This document shows, one piece after another, positions 1-7,409 of a DNA stretch of 11,266 nt. The translations under genes and the position numbers were made by a program. Below the pieces are notes generated by a model, which was not told the origin of the DNA, ran no database searches, and was given only the letters and a program-made list of their open reading frames with translations. Source of the stretch: an uncultured Prevotellaceae bacterium (GTDB lineage: Bacteria; Bacteroidota; Bacteroidia; Bacteroidales; Bacteroidaceae); contig CALGGJ010000014.1 of assembly GCA_937915745.1 (NCBI GenBank), positions 1 through 11,266 on the forward strand, given 5' to 3'. Positions within the stretch are counted from its first letter, which is position 1; every line of letters starts with the position of its first letter.

Positions 1-8
1 GAGGTCGG

Positions 9-49
9 AAAATGAAGTAGGAGGAAAACTACTTCATTTTCCTCCTACT
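9..49 (-). terminator. Overlapping inverted repeats downstream of the YgiQ-family gene, probable terminator
   Basis: Two perfect inverted repeats overlap here. Arms 9-20 and 29-40 (AAAATGAAGTAG and its complement) form a 12-bp stem with an 8-nt loop. Arms 16-28 and 37-49 form a 13-bp stem, also with an 8-nt loop. The two stems share bases, so only one can form at a time. On the minus strand the 13-bp stem begins about 8 nt after the stop codon of the radical SAM gene and is followed by TCATTTT, which fits a Rho-independent terminator. The structure is nearly symmetric, so it could also act on transcripts arriving from the left. Terminator function is inferred. Confidence 0.55.
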
Positions 50-56
50 CGATTAC

Positions 57-1907
57 TCACCTCTTTTTATGTTTTTCGTCTTTCTTATACCAGAAGAACA
101 TATCGTTTTGTTCGCGTTTTTCTTTTGGTGTTTTGGCCGAGAATACGGGCTGGAGTGTGTATGGGTGCATGCCTGTGTACCACATCTCGGTACTGAGGGT
201 CATGGGTGTGGGTGTGAAGTCTTGTACCTGTTCTAGCTTGTATCCCATGCGGCGTGTGAGGTCGGCCAGCTGTGCCATGTCTTGGCGGGTGCATCCAGGG
301 TGGCTGCTGATGAAATATGGTATGAGTTGTTGGTTCAGGTGGCATTGTTGGTTCACTCGGGTGAAGATGGCCTTAAACTGATAGAATAGCTGGAACGATG
401 GTTTTCGCATCAGATGTAGCACGTGGTCGCTGGTGTGTTCGGGTGCTACTTTCAGTCGGCCGCTCACGTGGCGTTCGATAAGCTCGCGTGCATAGCGCTG
501 GTTGATTTTGTTTACTTCGGCACTGCCTGTGTCGTGGAGTATGAGGTCGTATCGCACTCCGCTGCCGATGAAACTCTTTTTTATTCCTGACATGGCATCG
601 ACGGCATGGTATATGTCGAGCAGTGCAGAGTGGTCGGTGTTGAGGTTTTTACATACTGCAGGGTGTATGCACGATGGTTTTTTACATTGTTTGCAGATGT
701 TGAGGTCCTTTCCTTGCATTCCATACATGTTGGCACTTGGTCCTCCCAGGTCGCTCAGGTAGCCGCGGAAGTCGGGCATGGCCGTTATCTGCTCCACTTC
801 GCGCAGTATGCTTGCCTTGCTTCGGCATGAGATGAATTTGCCTTGATGTGCCGATATGGTGCAGAATGCACAGCCGCCGAAACATCCCCTGTGTATGTTG
901 ACAGAGAATTTTATCATGTCGTATGCGGGTATGCGCTTGCCATGGTATTTGGGATGTGGAAGGCGGGTGTATGGCAAGTCGAACGTGTGGTCTATCTCGT
1001 CGGTGGTCATTGGCGGATAGGGTGGGTTTACTATTGCCACCTCGTTGCCCACGGCCTGGACAAGGCGTCGGGCGCTGTATCTGTTCGATTCTTCTTCTAT
1101 GTGTCTGAAGTTCAATGCTTGTTTCTGTTTGTCGGCGAGGCATTGCTCGTGGCTGTAGAGCACAATGTCGTCGCTGTGTCGTTTCCATTCGTCGTGTTTG
1201 ACGAGCACGACGGTTTGCGGAATTGGGTGGCGCATCAGCAGGTTGTGCAATGTGAGACGGTCGATGCAGTCGGCGTCCGAACTTATGAGTTGGTCGCTCA
1301 GCCGGTGAAGTAATTCTGCGATTGGCTTTTCGCCCATTCCGTAGATGAGCAGGTCGGCGTGCGAGTCGGCCAGGATTGTTGGCTTGAGTCGGTCTTGCCA
1401 GTAGTCGTAGTGTGTGAGTCGGCGCAGGCTGGCTTCTATGCCGCCTATTACCACAGGCGTATCGGGGAAGAGCTGATTGAGGCATTGTGTATAGACCACT
1501 GTGGGATATTCGGGGCGTTTGTCGTGTCGCCCGTCGGGGCTGTATGCGTCTTCCGAGCGCAGGCGGCGTGCGGCCGTGTATTTGTTTACCATCGAGTCCA
1601 TACATCCTGGCGACACGGCAAAGAACAGACGCGGACGTCCCAGTTTGCTGAAATCGCGCAGGTCACCGTGCCAGTCGGGCTGGGGTACTATGGCTATTCT
1701 GTAACCTTCGGTTTCTATCACCCGGCCTATGACGGCGGCTGCAAACGAGGGGTGGTCAACGTAGGCATCGGCCGAGAAGAGGATTACGTCGAGTTGGTCC
1801 CATCCACGGGCTTCGACTTCTTTCTTTGTCGTTGGCAGGAATGCCGACGTTGGTGTCAGGGCTTGCCTGCCGACATGCTGTATGTCTATGTGGTCTGCAG
1901 TTGTCAT
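57..1907 (-). CDS. ygiQ: YgiQ family radical SAM protein
   Basis: A 616-residue cytoplasmic protein of the YgiQ family (UPF0313), a radical SAM group whose reaction is not established. The N-terminal Radical_SAM_N-like domain covers about residues 15-320, including GRPRLFFAVSPG and VIGGIEASLRR. The radical SAM core begins with CFGGCAFC, where C342, C346 and C349 bind the 4Fe-4S cluster. A second cysteine group (C405, C408, C413, C419) could hold another metal site. The basic tail (HPYTLQPVF...KKDEKHKKR) matches the family's C-terminal DUF3362-like end. E. coli YgiQ is longer, about 739 residues; shorter forms occur in other phyla. The start at 1907 is supported by a TAACTTTG promoter box a few bases upstream. 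The gene stands alone: the preceding GH31 gene is 239 nt away, and a likely terminator follows. Family assignment is firm; the substrate is unknown. Confidence 0.96.
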   Translation of the reverse strand: MTTADHIDIQHVGRQALTPTSAFLPTTKKEVEARGWDQLDVILFSADAYVDHPSFAAAVIGRVIETEGYRIAIVPQPDWHGDLRDFSKLGRPRLFFAVSPGCMDSMVNKYTAARRLRSEDAYSPDGRHDKRPEYPTVVYTQCLNQLFPDTPVVIGGIEASLRRLTHYDYWQDRLKPTILADSHADLLIYGMGEKPIAELLHRLSDQLISSDADCIDRLTLHNLLMRHPIPQTVVLVKHDEWKRHSDDIVLYSHEQCLADKQKQALNFRHIEEESNRYSARRLVQAVGNEVAIVNPPYPPMTTDEIDHTFDLPYTRLPHPKYHGKRIPAYDMIKFSVNIHRGCFGGCAFCTISAHQGKFISCRSKASILREVEQITAMPDFRGYLSDLGGPSANMYGMQGKDLNICKQCKKPSCIHPAVCKNLNTDHSALLDIYHAVDAMSGIKKSFIGSGVRYDLILHDTGSAEVNKINQRYARELIERHVSGRLKVAPEHTSDHVLHLMRKPSFQLFYQFKAIFTRVNQQCHLNQQLIPYFISSHPGCTRQDMAQLADLTRRMGYKLEQVQDFTPTPMTLSTEMWYTGMHPYTLQPVFSAKTPKEKREQNDMFFWYKKDEKHKKR

Positions 1908-1917
1908 AATCTGACTG

Positions 1918-1925
1918 CAAAGTTA
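1918..1925 (-). promoter_or_regulatory. Bacteroidota-type -7 box for the YgiQ-family gene
   Basis: On the minus strand the sequence reads TAACTTTG, an exact match to the Bacteroides sigma-ABfr -7 consensus TAnnTTTG. It ends 10 nt before the ATG at 1907, implying a very short leader. I see no convincing -33 TTTG at the expected distance. Confidence 0.5.
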
Positions 1926-2040
1926 GTGAAATAATTTGAGACACGGGGTATCATGTGTCAATTATCTGTCTGCAATTGCTCGTTTTTTACCTCGCTCGGG
2001 CTGTATGACTACATTCGTCTGTGTGGGGGGATAGTGAAAT

Positions 2041-2120
2041 GTGAGCGCGCACTCTCGGGGTTGCGAGCGCGCACTCTCGGGTTTGTGAGTGCGTACTCTC
2101 GGGTTTGTGAGCGCGCACTT
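2041..2120. repeat. 22-bp tandem repeat, about 3.6 copies
   Basis: Copies start at 2041, 2063, 2085 and 2107. The core of each is GAGCGCGCACTCTCGGG, followed by a T-rich spacer and GTG or GCG. Copy 3 has three substitutions (GAGTGCGTACTCTCGGG), and copy 4 breaks off after GAGCGCGCACT. Each unit contains an imperfect palindrome, GAGYGCGYRCTC. The array lies in the 239-nt gap between the GH31 stop codon (27 nt away) and the YgiQ-family promoter. It encodes nothing evident. Confidence 0.9.
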
Positions 2121-2146
2121 GCCGTGATGTGTGTAAAGCTGCCGTT

Positions 2147-4432
2147 TTATTTTCGTTCGAACACGGGAATGTGGTCGAGTGTGACTGGCACCGTGATGTA
2201 TTGCCCGCCCTGGTATGTGATGCCGGTGTAGTGGTCGCGCCATCCTTTGGGGTTGGCAGGCAGATAGACTCGCCATTGGGTGACATGTTCTTCGGTAATG
2301 GGACATACAAGGTAGGTGGGGCCGAACATGTATTCGGTATCCTGACGCAGTGCCTCGGTGTCGGTCGGGAAATCGAATATGAGTGGGCGCATAGGTGTGT
2401 ATCCTTCATGACTGACACGGCGTGCGATATCGGCCACATAGTCGTGCATTGCTGTGCGCTCGTTGATGCAGTTGATGAATCGAGTCTCGGTGTCTGGCAG
2501 GTAGTTCCAGGGTTCGGTACGCGACATATATCCGTGTACCCGCATTATAGGCATGAAGACAGCTGTCTGAATCCAGCGTATCATGCGCTCCTGATAGTCG
2601 GCATCGGTGTATTGGTTGCCTGGGCGGAAGAAGCCTCCGGCATCGTAGGTCCACCATGGCATACCACAGGCTGAATAGTTGAGTCCTCCGGCTATCTGGC
2701 GTCGCAGGCAGTCCATGTCGTTGCCTACATCACCGCTCCACACCACCACTCCATAGCGTTGCATACCGCTGAATGCGCTGCGTGTGAGGATTGCAGGAGT
2801 ACGTGGGTGGTCGTCGGCAGTCAGCCCGTTGTACATGGTGTGGATTACTTTCAGCGGATATACGTTGCGATATATCTCGCCTGGTATCTGGCGGTTGGCC
2901 ACAAAGCGCCCACGCAGGTCGTCGTTTTCAGGTTCGGTAGCATCAAACCACCACACGTCGATGTCGTAGGGTTTCAGCAGTTTGTCGCGGAAGTTGTGCC
3001 AATGGAACGCAGCTGCATCGGGATTGAAAAAATCGACCCAGTCGGTACCGTCGATATAATATCCACGGTTCCTGAGTTCTTTGCCAAGGGTGGAATTGAC
3101 GTCAACCTTCGACCATACCGACAGCATGAACTTCACATTCATCGAATGCAACTCACGGGTCATGGCTGCGGGGTCGGGATAGCGGTCTTCGTCAAACTGC
3201 ATGGCGTTCCATCCGTATTTACCCCAATACTGCCAATCCTGAACGATGACGTTGAGTGGAATACCGCGTTTCTTAAACTCGCGAGCATTGTCGAGCAGTT
3301 CGGCTTGAGTGTTATAGCGTTCGCGGCAATGCACATATCCCAACATGTCGTCCAACATATCCGGAGCCGGACCGGTGAGCTGACGGTAGGACGCCACGAT
3401 TTCGTCGGCCGAACCCACAAACACCGTATAGTCGAGTGCGGCGGCAACTGGCGAGTGTAGCACCGTGGTGCCATCGTCGAGCCTCCACGATACGGTAGGG
3501 TGGTCGCCACGCACACCTCTCACCTCGACCTCGTGGCGGCCTTGAACCATCTCTATGCGCACCGACCCCGTGGGTGGTAACCATGTGTTGTTTAGGTCGA
3601 TGACTGCCTTGCCATCGATAGCAAGATAGAGCTTGCGGGCCATAGACTGTCCTACATCGAGCAGGAACGAATAGGTTCCCGACTGCGGAATGACGATGTC
3701 GGCCTTGAAGGTGTCCGACACACGACGTTCTCGCTGGTTGCCGTTGGTGCTGGTTGCATCCACTTCAATCACATTGCCCGCTTCGTCGGTGGCATTTAGC
3801 TGTTGCGAATGGGTCGATGGGTTGAAGTCGGTGAGACCGTAGTTGTTCCACAGAAGGCCGTAGCCTTTGCTCGACATGATGAAAGGGATGGCAATCTGTG
3901 TGTTGACCTGTGTGAGCCGTCGTGTGAGGGCGCGTATGTTGAGATAGCCGTCTTGGAACTGACCCGTGCCGAAGATGTATTCTTCTTGCGGTGAAACGAA
4001 CGATTGCTGAACGTCGAGCAGGTCGTAACCCTGTATAGATGTCTGACTCAGGCCTACTTTACGACTGTGGGCTTGTTCTTCAAGCACCTTGCCCGTCTTC
4101 TGGTCGATGAAAGTAAGGCGGTCGGCAGCCCTGTCGTATTCTACGACAAGGCGTTTCTGCTTTATGGTTGTCACATCGCCTTTAGTTGTCACCTTGTATC
4201 TTGGCACAACTACATGCTCGATGTATATGAGTTCGTCAAGGGGGTAGGTGCGCCCCTGAGTATAAACCACACGGGCTGAATTGTCGTTGAGTGGAATGAT
4301 TGTGAGGTTTCCGCCGTTTACGGGAATGCTGACACCTTTATTTCCATCCTGAGCAAATACTGCCGCCGATGAGATAAATGCAGCTAATAGCGCGGCTGCC
4401 TGTAGAATCGATGCTTTCATTGTCTTTATCAT
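2147..4432 (-). CDS. Secreted glycoside hydrolase family 31 (alpha-xylosidase type) with PA14-like insert
   Basis: A 761-residue exported retaining glycosidase, probably removing alpha-linked xylose from xyloglucan-type oligosaccharides. The signal peptide is about residues 5-27, cleaved near VFA|QD; Met5 (4420) is an equally good start. The N-terminal beta-sandwich carries FGTGQFQ and SKGYGLLWNNYGLTDFNP, typical of alpha-xylosidase-like GH31 enzymes. Residues about 230-330 look like a PA14 insert, as in Cellvibrio Xyl31A. The catalytic barrel runs from about 355 to 665: the nucleophile is D497 in WWFDATEPE and the acid/base D568 in QRYGVVVWSGD. The protein stops at IPVFERK, where relatives continue with a VRAGSI(I/L)P strand and often a DUF5110 domain, so the C-terminus looks shortened. 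It has its own 344-nt upstream region with direct repeats. GH31 is certain; alpha-xylosidase over alpha-glucosidase is inferred. Confidence 0.93.
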   Translation of the reverse strand: MIKTMKASILQAAALLAAFISSAAVFAQDGNKGVSIPVNGGNLTIIPLNDNSARVVYTQGRTYPLDELIYIEHVVVPRYKVTTKGDVTTIKQKRLVVEYDRAADRLTFIDQKTGKVLEEQAHSRKVGLSQTSIQGYDLLDVQQSFVSPQEEYIFGTGQFQDGYLNIRALTRRLTQVNTQIAIPFIMSSKGYGLLWNNYGLTDFNPSTHSQQLNATDEAGNVIEVDATSTNGNQRERRVSDTFKADIVIPQSGTYSFLLDVGQSMARKLYLAIDGKAVIDLNNTWLPPTGSVRIEMVQGRHEVEVRGVRGDHPTVSWRLDDGTTVLHSPVAAALDYTVFVGSADEIVASYRQLTGPAPDMLDDMLGYVHCRERYNTQAELLDNAREFKKRGIPLNVIVQDWQYWGKYGWNAMQFDEDRYPDPAAMTRELHSMNVKFMLSVWSKVDVNSTLGKELRNRGYYIDGTDWVDFFNPDAAAFHWHNFRDKLLKPYDIDVWWFDATEPENDDLRGRFVANRQIPGEIYRNVYPLKVIHTMYNGLTADDHPRTPAILTRSAFSGMQRYGVVVWSGDVGNDMDCLRRQIAGGLNYSACGMPWWTYDAGGFFRPGNQYTDADYQERMIRWIQTAVFMPIMRVHGYMSRTEPWNYLPDTETRFINCINERTAMHDYVADIARRVSHEGYTPMRPLIFDFPTDTEALRQDTEYMFGPTYLVCPITEEHVTQWRVYLPANPKGWRDHYTGITYQGGQYITVPVTLDHIPVFERK

Positions 4433-4776
4433 AAATATTGTTGTTTTTTAACATTGTTGTCTTTTATAATCAAAATAAATGGTTGTACAAATACTTCAGA
4501 AATGCTTAGCTAAGTCATACAAATACTTCAGAATCACCTGTTCAACACTTTCCGCCCACCAGCAATGACAATGCCTTGACGGCTTATTAAACCCAAATGG
4601 GTCATTCGACTGTTTCGGGCATTTCCGGAATCCCGTTGGCTTCGCCTTCGTTTCCTCGCCATGCCAAAGTGAGCAAGCCCTCTTTGGTCATTTGGCTTAA
4701 CGAAAACGTCGCACTTTCAGGGCAGCAATACGTCTGTTCAGAAAATTATGTTATCATCCAGACGCTAATGTTTGAG
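4433..4776. other. 344-nt intergenic region upstream of GH31
   Basis: This gap separates the phytase-like gene's stop from the GH31 start. Next to GH31 it holds AT-rich sequence with a near-match -7 box (TTATTTTG on the minus strand, 4478-4471; one mismatch to TAnnTTTG), then the 16-bp direct repeat pair at 4486-4533. The remainder, 4534-4776, has a more GC-rich, coding-like composition. A 73-codon plus-strand frame (4597-4818) crosses it but runs into the phytase-like gene and has no start signal. I recognise no RNA gene, and a dispersed repeat or gene remnant is possible. Confidence 0.5.
4486..4533. repeat. 16-bp direct repeat pair flanking a palindrome, possible operator
   Basis: TACAAATACTTCAGAA occurs exactly at 4486-4501 and again at 4518-4533, a start-to-start distance of 32 bp (about three helical turns). 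Between them lies the perfect 10-bp palindrome CTTAGCTAAG (4505-4514). The pair sits 54-101 nt upstream of the GH31 start. That spacing suits a dimeric regulator bound on one face of the helix, but a simple local duplication is equally possible. Confidence 0.6.
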
Positions 4777-5739
4777 CTAGAGTATAATCAGCCTTATGTA
4801 ATCCTTAGCTCTGTATAGCAGGTTGCCCATTCCTCCCTGTGAGTCGCTGATGAGAATGATGGTCTGGCGACCGTCGTTGAGTTTCGGGCCCAAGCACAAA
4901 CCTTCGTAGTTTGCAAAGTTCATCTTCCCCAGTTGCAGTTTTGTGGTGAACGAGCCAATCGGAGTCTTGGTGTATGATGCATCGGGGTTGAGAGATGTCA
5001 GGTATAGCTTTATTGTACAGTATGAACCTATATAGCGTGTTGCCAGGCAGGCCTCCCGCTCCATGACGATGAGTGTGCCGTCATCCGTTGCGATAAGATC
5101 GGTCACTCCGTGAACAAACATGCGCGCCTTGCGTCGTTTCTGTGGTTCATCGGTCGCGTATGGTATTTGTACCGATGGTTTCAAGTCGAGTCCGAAGCCT
5201 TGTATCCGCAACCGATTGTCGTCTGTTTTGAGTGGCGACTCGGTTGTTGTCCAGAAAGTCTGATGGCAACTGTTGTATGTGAGCGATTCGAAGCCTCTGT
5301 TGCTCTGAATGTTTTCTTTGGCGAACTCTATGGGTACCGACAACTCCTTGCCGGTCGGCAGACCGTCATAACTGTATTCAATGATGCGTTGGTCGGCTTC
5401 TCCGGCAATGAAAAACGAGTTGCGCTCTTGGCAGTATGCGATTGCCTCGGGGTCGCGCGAGGCTATATTACAGCCATTGGCAGGATTAGTCCATTTTATG
5501 TCGGTTATCTTTCCGCTGTACTTGTTTATGTCGATACTTAGGAAATGGAAAGCATACGTATCGTCTTTGTCGCTTACTACTGCATAGAGGCTATCGTTCA
5601 CACGGGTAATTCCGCTGTAGTTGCCGTGCGGAATACCCATGTGGGCGAGGTTTCTTTGCCGTCCAGGCTGGCAGGTCGATGCCTGCGGCACACATGACAG
5701 TACGAAGATAAGTATGTGGTACGTCTTTAGTAAACCCAT
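4777..5739 (-). CDS. Phytase-like / esterase-like domain protein (PF13449 type), exported
   Basis: A 320-residue protein resembling the 'esterase-like activity of phytase' family (PF13449), a six-bladed propeller fold found in periplasmic or secreted proteins. Supporting motifs in order: YSGITRVNDSLYAVVSD (41-57), RDPEAIA (95-101), NRGFESL (147-153), VMEREA (225-230), NYEGLCLGPKL (277-287) and ILISDSQ (295-301). The repeated D/N-x-EG or E-A/S-L turns are the family's usual signature. The N-terminus is a hydrophobic export signal; VLSC at 13-16 could be a relaxed lipobox, making this a lipoprotein. The start overlaps the end of the upstream GH43 gene by 13 nt, so the two are surely co-transcribed and probably translationally coupled. 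True activity is unknown: few members are characterised, and a role in removing ester or phosphate groups from glycans is only a guess from context. Confidence 0.85.
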   Translation of the reverse strand: MGLLKTYHILIFVLSCVPQASTCQPGRQRNLAHMGIPHGNYSGITRVNDSLYAVVSDKDDTYAFHFLSIDINKYSGKITDIKWTNPANGCNIASRDPEAIAYCQERNSFFIAGEADQRIIEYSYDGLPTGKELSVPIEFAKENIQSNRGFESLTYNSCHQTFWTTTESPLKTDDNRLRIQGFGLDLKPSVQIPYATDEPQKRRKARMFVHGVTDLIATDDGTLIVMEREACLATRYIGSYCTIKLYLTSLNPDASYTKTPIGSFTTKLQLGKMNFANYEGLCLGPKLNDGRQTIILISDSQGGMGNLLYRAKDYIRLIIL

Positions 5740-7322
5740 TGATGGAAGTAGTCGAAGTCGGCATGTCCGCCTACTTGTTTCGTCGGATAGTTGTATAGAG
5801 CCGCCTTGTATCCGATGAATAAATCGAGTGAATAGCGCATGTTTTGCATGTGTTCAACGTCTATCCACTTCTTGCCATCTGTAGAGTAGCTCATGAAAGC
5901 CTTGTCGGGGCCGCATGTGTCATCGGCCCCAGGAGTGAACACATATTTGATTCTGAGCCAAACCTTCTTGCCTTTGAGTGGCACACGCATCACCTCCTTT
6001 GATTCGCGGCGGGTGCCGCTGGTTGCGACGACGAATCGTTTTCCTTGGTCGTCGGTCTCAACGCCAATGGTGCAGTGGTCGCTCATGAAGGCGCAGAGTC
6101 CGGCGCGGTCGCCCGGTTTCATTCCAGAGGCGTCGAGCAGTGTCTCGTCGATGCATCGTGGCCCTACGGTTCGTTGTGTGATGGTGTTACGTGCGTCGAA
6201 TATGCTTGTGGCAATTTGACTTGTGGTGAGTCGCAACCATCCTTTGCGTGCAGTGACCGACCAGTCTTTGTCTATTGGTTTGTGGTTCCATTGCCATACG
6301 AGGTCGAGGTCGGTATCTGCCTTATAGTCGAACTCGTCGTTTGCCCATACTCGGTTTTCGCCCGATGGTGCCAGTTTCACGTCAAATTCTTTTACGGGTT
6401 TGCCTGCGTCGCCCAGTATTGGCCAGCCGTCAATCCATGTGAGTGGTTGCAGGGTTGGAATTCGGCCTACGGCTCCATGGTCTTGGAACATGACGCTGTA
6501 CCAATCGCCTCGTGGAGTGTCGAATATTGCACCTTGTGCCACTCCGTCGCTGCGCCCGTCGAATGGTCCCTGCAGTATTATCTTGCTTTCGTATTCACCC
6601 AGTAGTGTCTTGCTGCGGAAGCATCGTTCGGTGCGTGGCTGTCCGCTTGGCCAGTCGATAACTATCACGTAGTAGTAGTCGCCTATATGATATATGTGTG
6701 CGCCTTCGGCTCGCAGCCCGAATCCTTGTCTTGGGGTAGAGAAGAGTATTTGGTTCACACCGCCTTGCTTTATGGCTCGCAGGTCGGAAGTCAGTTCGGT
6801 GATGTGCAGTTCGCCGTTGCCATATACTACATACACACGTCCGTCGTTGTCGAACAGGAGTGATGCGTCGTGGAAGAATGCGCCCTCAATTTCGTTTCGT
6901 TCCCAGTTGCTGCTGTTGATGTCGTTTGTGCGATAAACGTAGGTCTTGTGTTGGTCGTTGGCAATAAACAGTGCGTAGTATGTGCCGTTCACGTACCTCA
7001 GCGTTGTGGCCCACTGTCCCTTGCCGTATGCTTGTCTGCCATTGCGCAGGTTGTATATGTCGTCGTCGGCCAGTGAGTCGTATATGTAGCTTATGATACG
7101 CCAGTGTACGAGGTCTTTCGATTGCATGATTGGCGCACCAGGGCATAGGAACATGGTTGTGCTGACCATGTAGAAGTTGTCGCCTACACGTATTACATCG
7201 TTGTCGGGGATGTCGGTGTATGTCAATGGGTTGACACAGTGTGTCTGCTGCTGTGCCACGACACTGTAGCTTGCGATGCATAGCATGAGTGTGCATAGTG
7301 TGATTCTGATTTTTTGTTGCAT
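5727..7322 (-). CDS. Secreted glycoside hydrolase family 43 (beta-xylosidase / arabinofuranosidase type)
   Basis: A 531-residue exported inverting glycosidase, expected to release xylose or arabinose from hemicellulose oligosaccharides. The signal peptide is about residues 1-23 (SVVA|QQQ). The five-bladed propeller follows, with the three GH43 acids visible: general base D40 in IPDNDVIRVGDNFYMV, pKa modulator D152 in FHDASLLFD, and proton donor E206 in AEGAHIY. VAQGAIFDTPRGDWY (261-275) and FQDHGAVGRIPTLQPLTW (279-296) are also typical. Where many relatives have HQGG this one has AQGA. Residues about 325-531 form the C-terminal beta-sandwich common in this branch (GH43_C2-like). Length is normal. 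It is the first gene of a two-gene unit with the phytase-like gene. Upstream, TATATTTT on the minus strand (7359-7352) is a weak -7 candidate lying just after the 17-bp repeat. The substrate, xylan side chain or other, cannot be set from sequence alone. Confidence 0.94.
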   Translation of the reverse strand: MQQKIRITLCTLMLCIASYSVVAQQQTHCVNPLTYTDIPDNDVIRVGDNFYMVSTTMFLCPGAPIMQSKDLVHWRIISYIYDSLADDDIYNLRNGRQAYGKGQWATTLRYVNGTYYALFIANDQHKTYVYRTNDINSSNWERNEIEGAFFHDASLLFDNDGRVYVVYGNGELHITELTSDLRAIKQGGVNQILFSTPRQGFGLRAEGAHIYHIGDYYYVIVIDWPSGQPRTERCFRSKTLLGEYESKIILQGPFDGRSDGVAQGAIFDTPRGDWYSVMFQDHGAVGRIPTLQPLTWIDGWPILGDAGKPVKEFDVKLAPSGENRVWANDEFDYKADTDLDLVWQWNHKPIDKDWSVTARKGWLRLTTSQIATSIFDARNTITQRTVGPRCIDETLLDASGMKPGDRAGLCAFMSDHCTIGVETDDQGKRFVVATSGTRRESKEVMRVPLKGKKVWLRIKYVFTPGADDTCGPDKAFMSYSTDGKKWIDVEHMQNMRYSLDLFIGYKAALYNYPTKQVGGHADFDYFHQWVY

Positions 7323-7362
7323 AACTGCTGTTTTTATGTTTTGATTGGTGAAAAATATAGAC

Positions 7363-7403
7363 GGGGTGGTTGTCAGTGCGGGGTGGTTGTCAGTGCGGGG
7401 TGG
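7363..7403. repeat. 17-bp tandem repeat, 2.4 copies
   Basis: GGGGTGGTTGTCAGTGC occurs at 7363-7379 and 7380-7396, identical in both, with a partial third copy GGGGTGG at 7397-7403. The array fills most of the 87-nt gap between the pepD stop (7410) and the GH43 start (7322), so it sits where the GH43 promoter would be expected. Confidence 0.9.
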
Positions 7404-7409
7404 GGGCTT

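Noticed and set aside
682..1605. 307-codon minus-strand frame inside the radical SAM gene
   Set aside because: It is out of frame with a full-length YgiQ protein that has all its motifs; the translation is low-complexity R/T/H/P-rich, typical of a shadow frame.
2041..2120. 22-bp array as a CRISPR
   Set aside because: Copies are contiguous with no unique spacers and no cas gene is nearby.
1953..2439. Several open frames across the 22-bp repeat on both strands
   Set aside because: They are created by the repeat, which lacks stops in some frames, and show no domain or start signal.
4597..4818. 73-codon plus-strand frame as a gene
   Set aside because: It overlaps the 3' end of the phytase-like gene antisense, has no promoter box or start signal, and resembles no family I can name; treated as a possible repeat instead.
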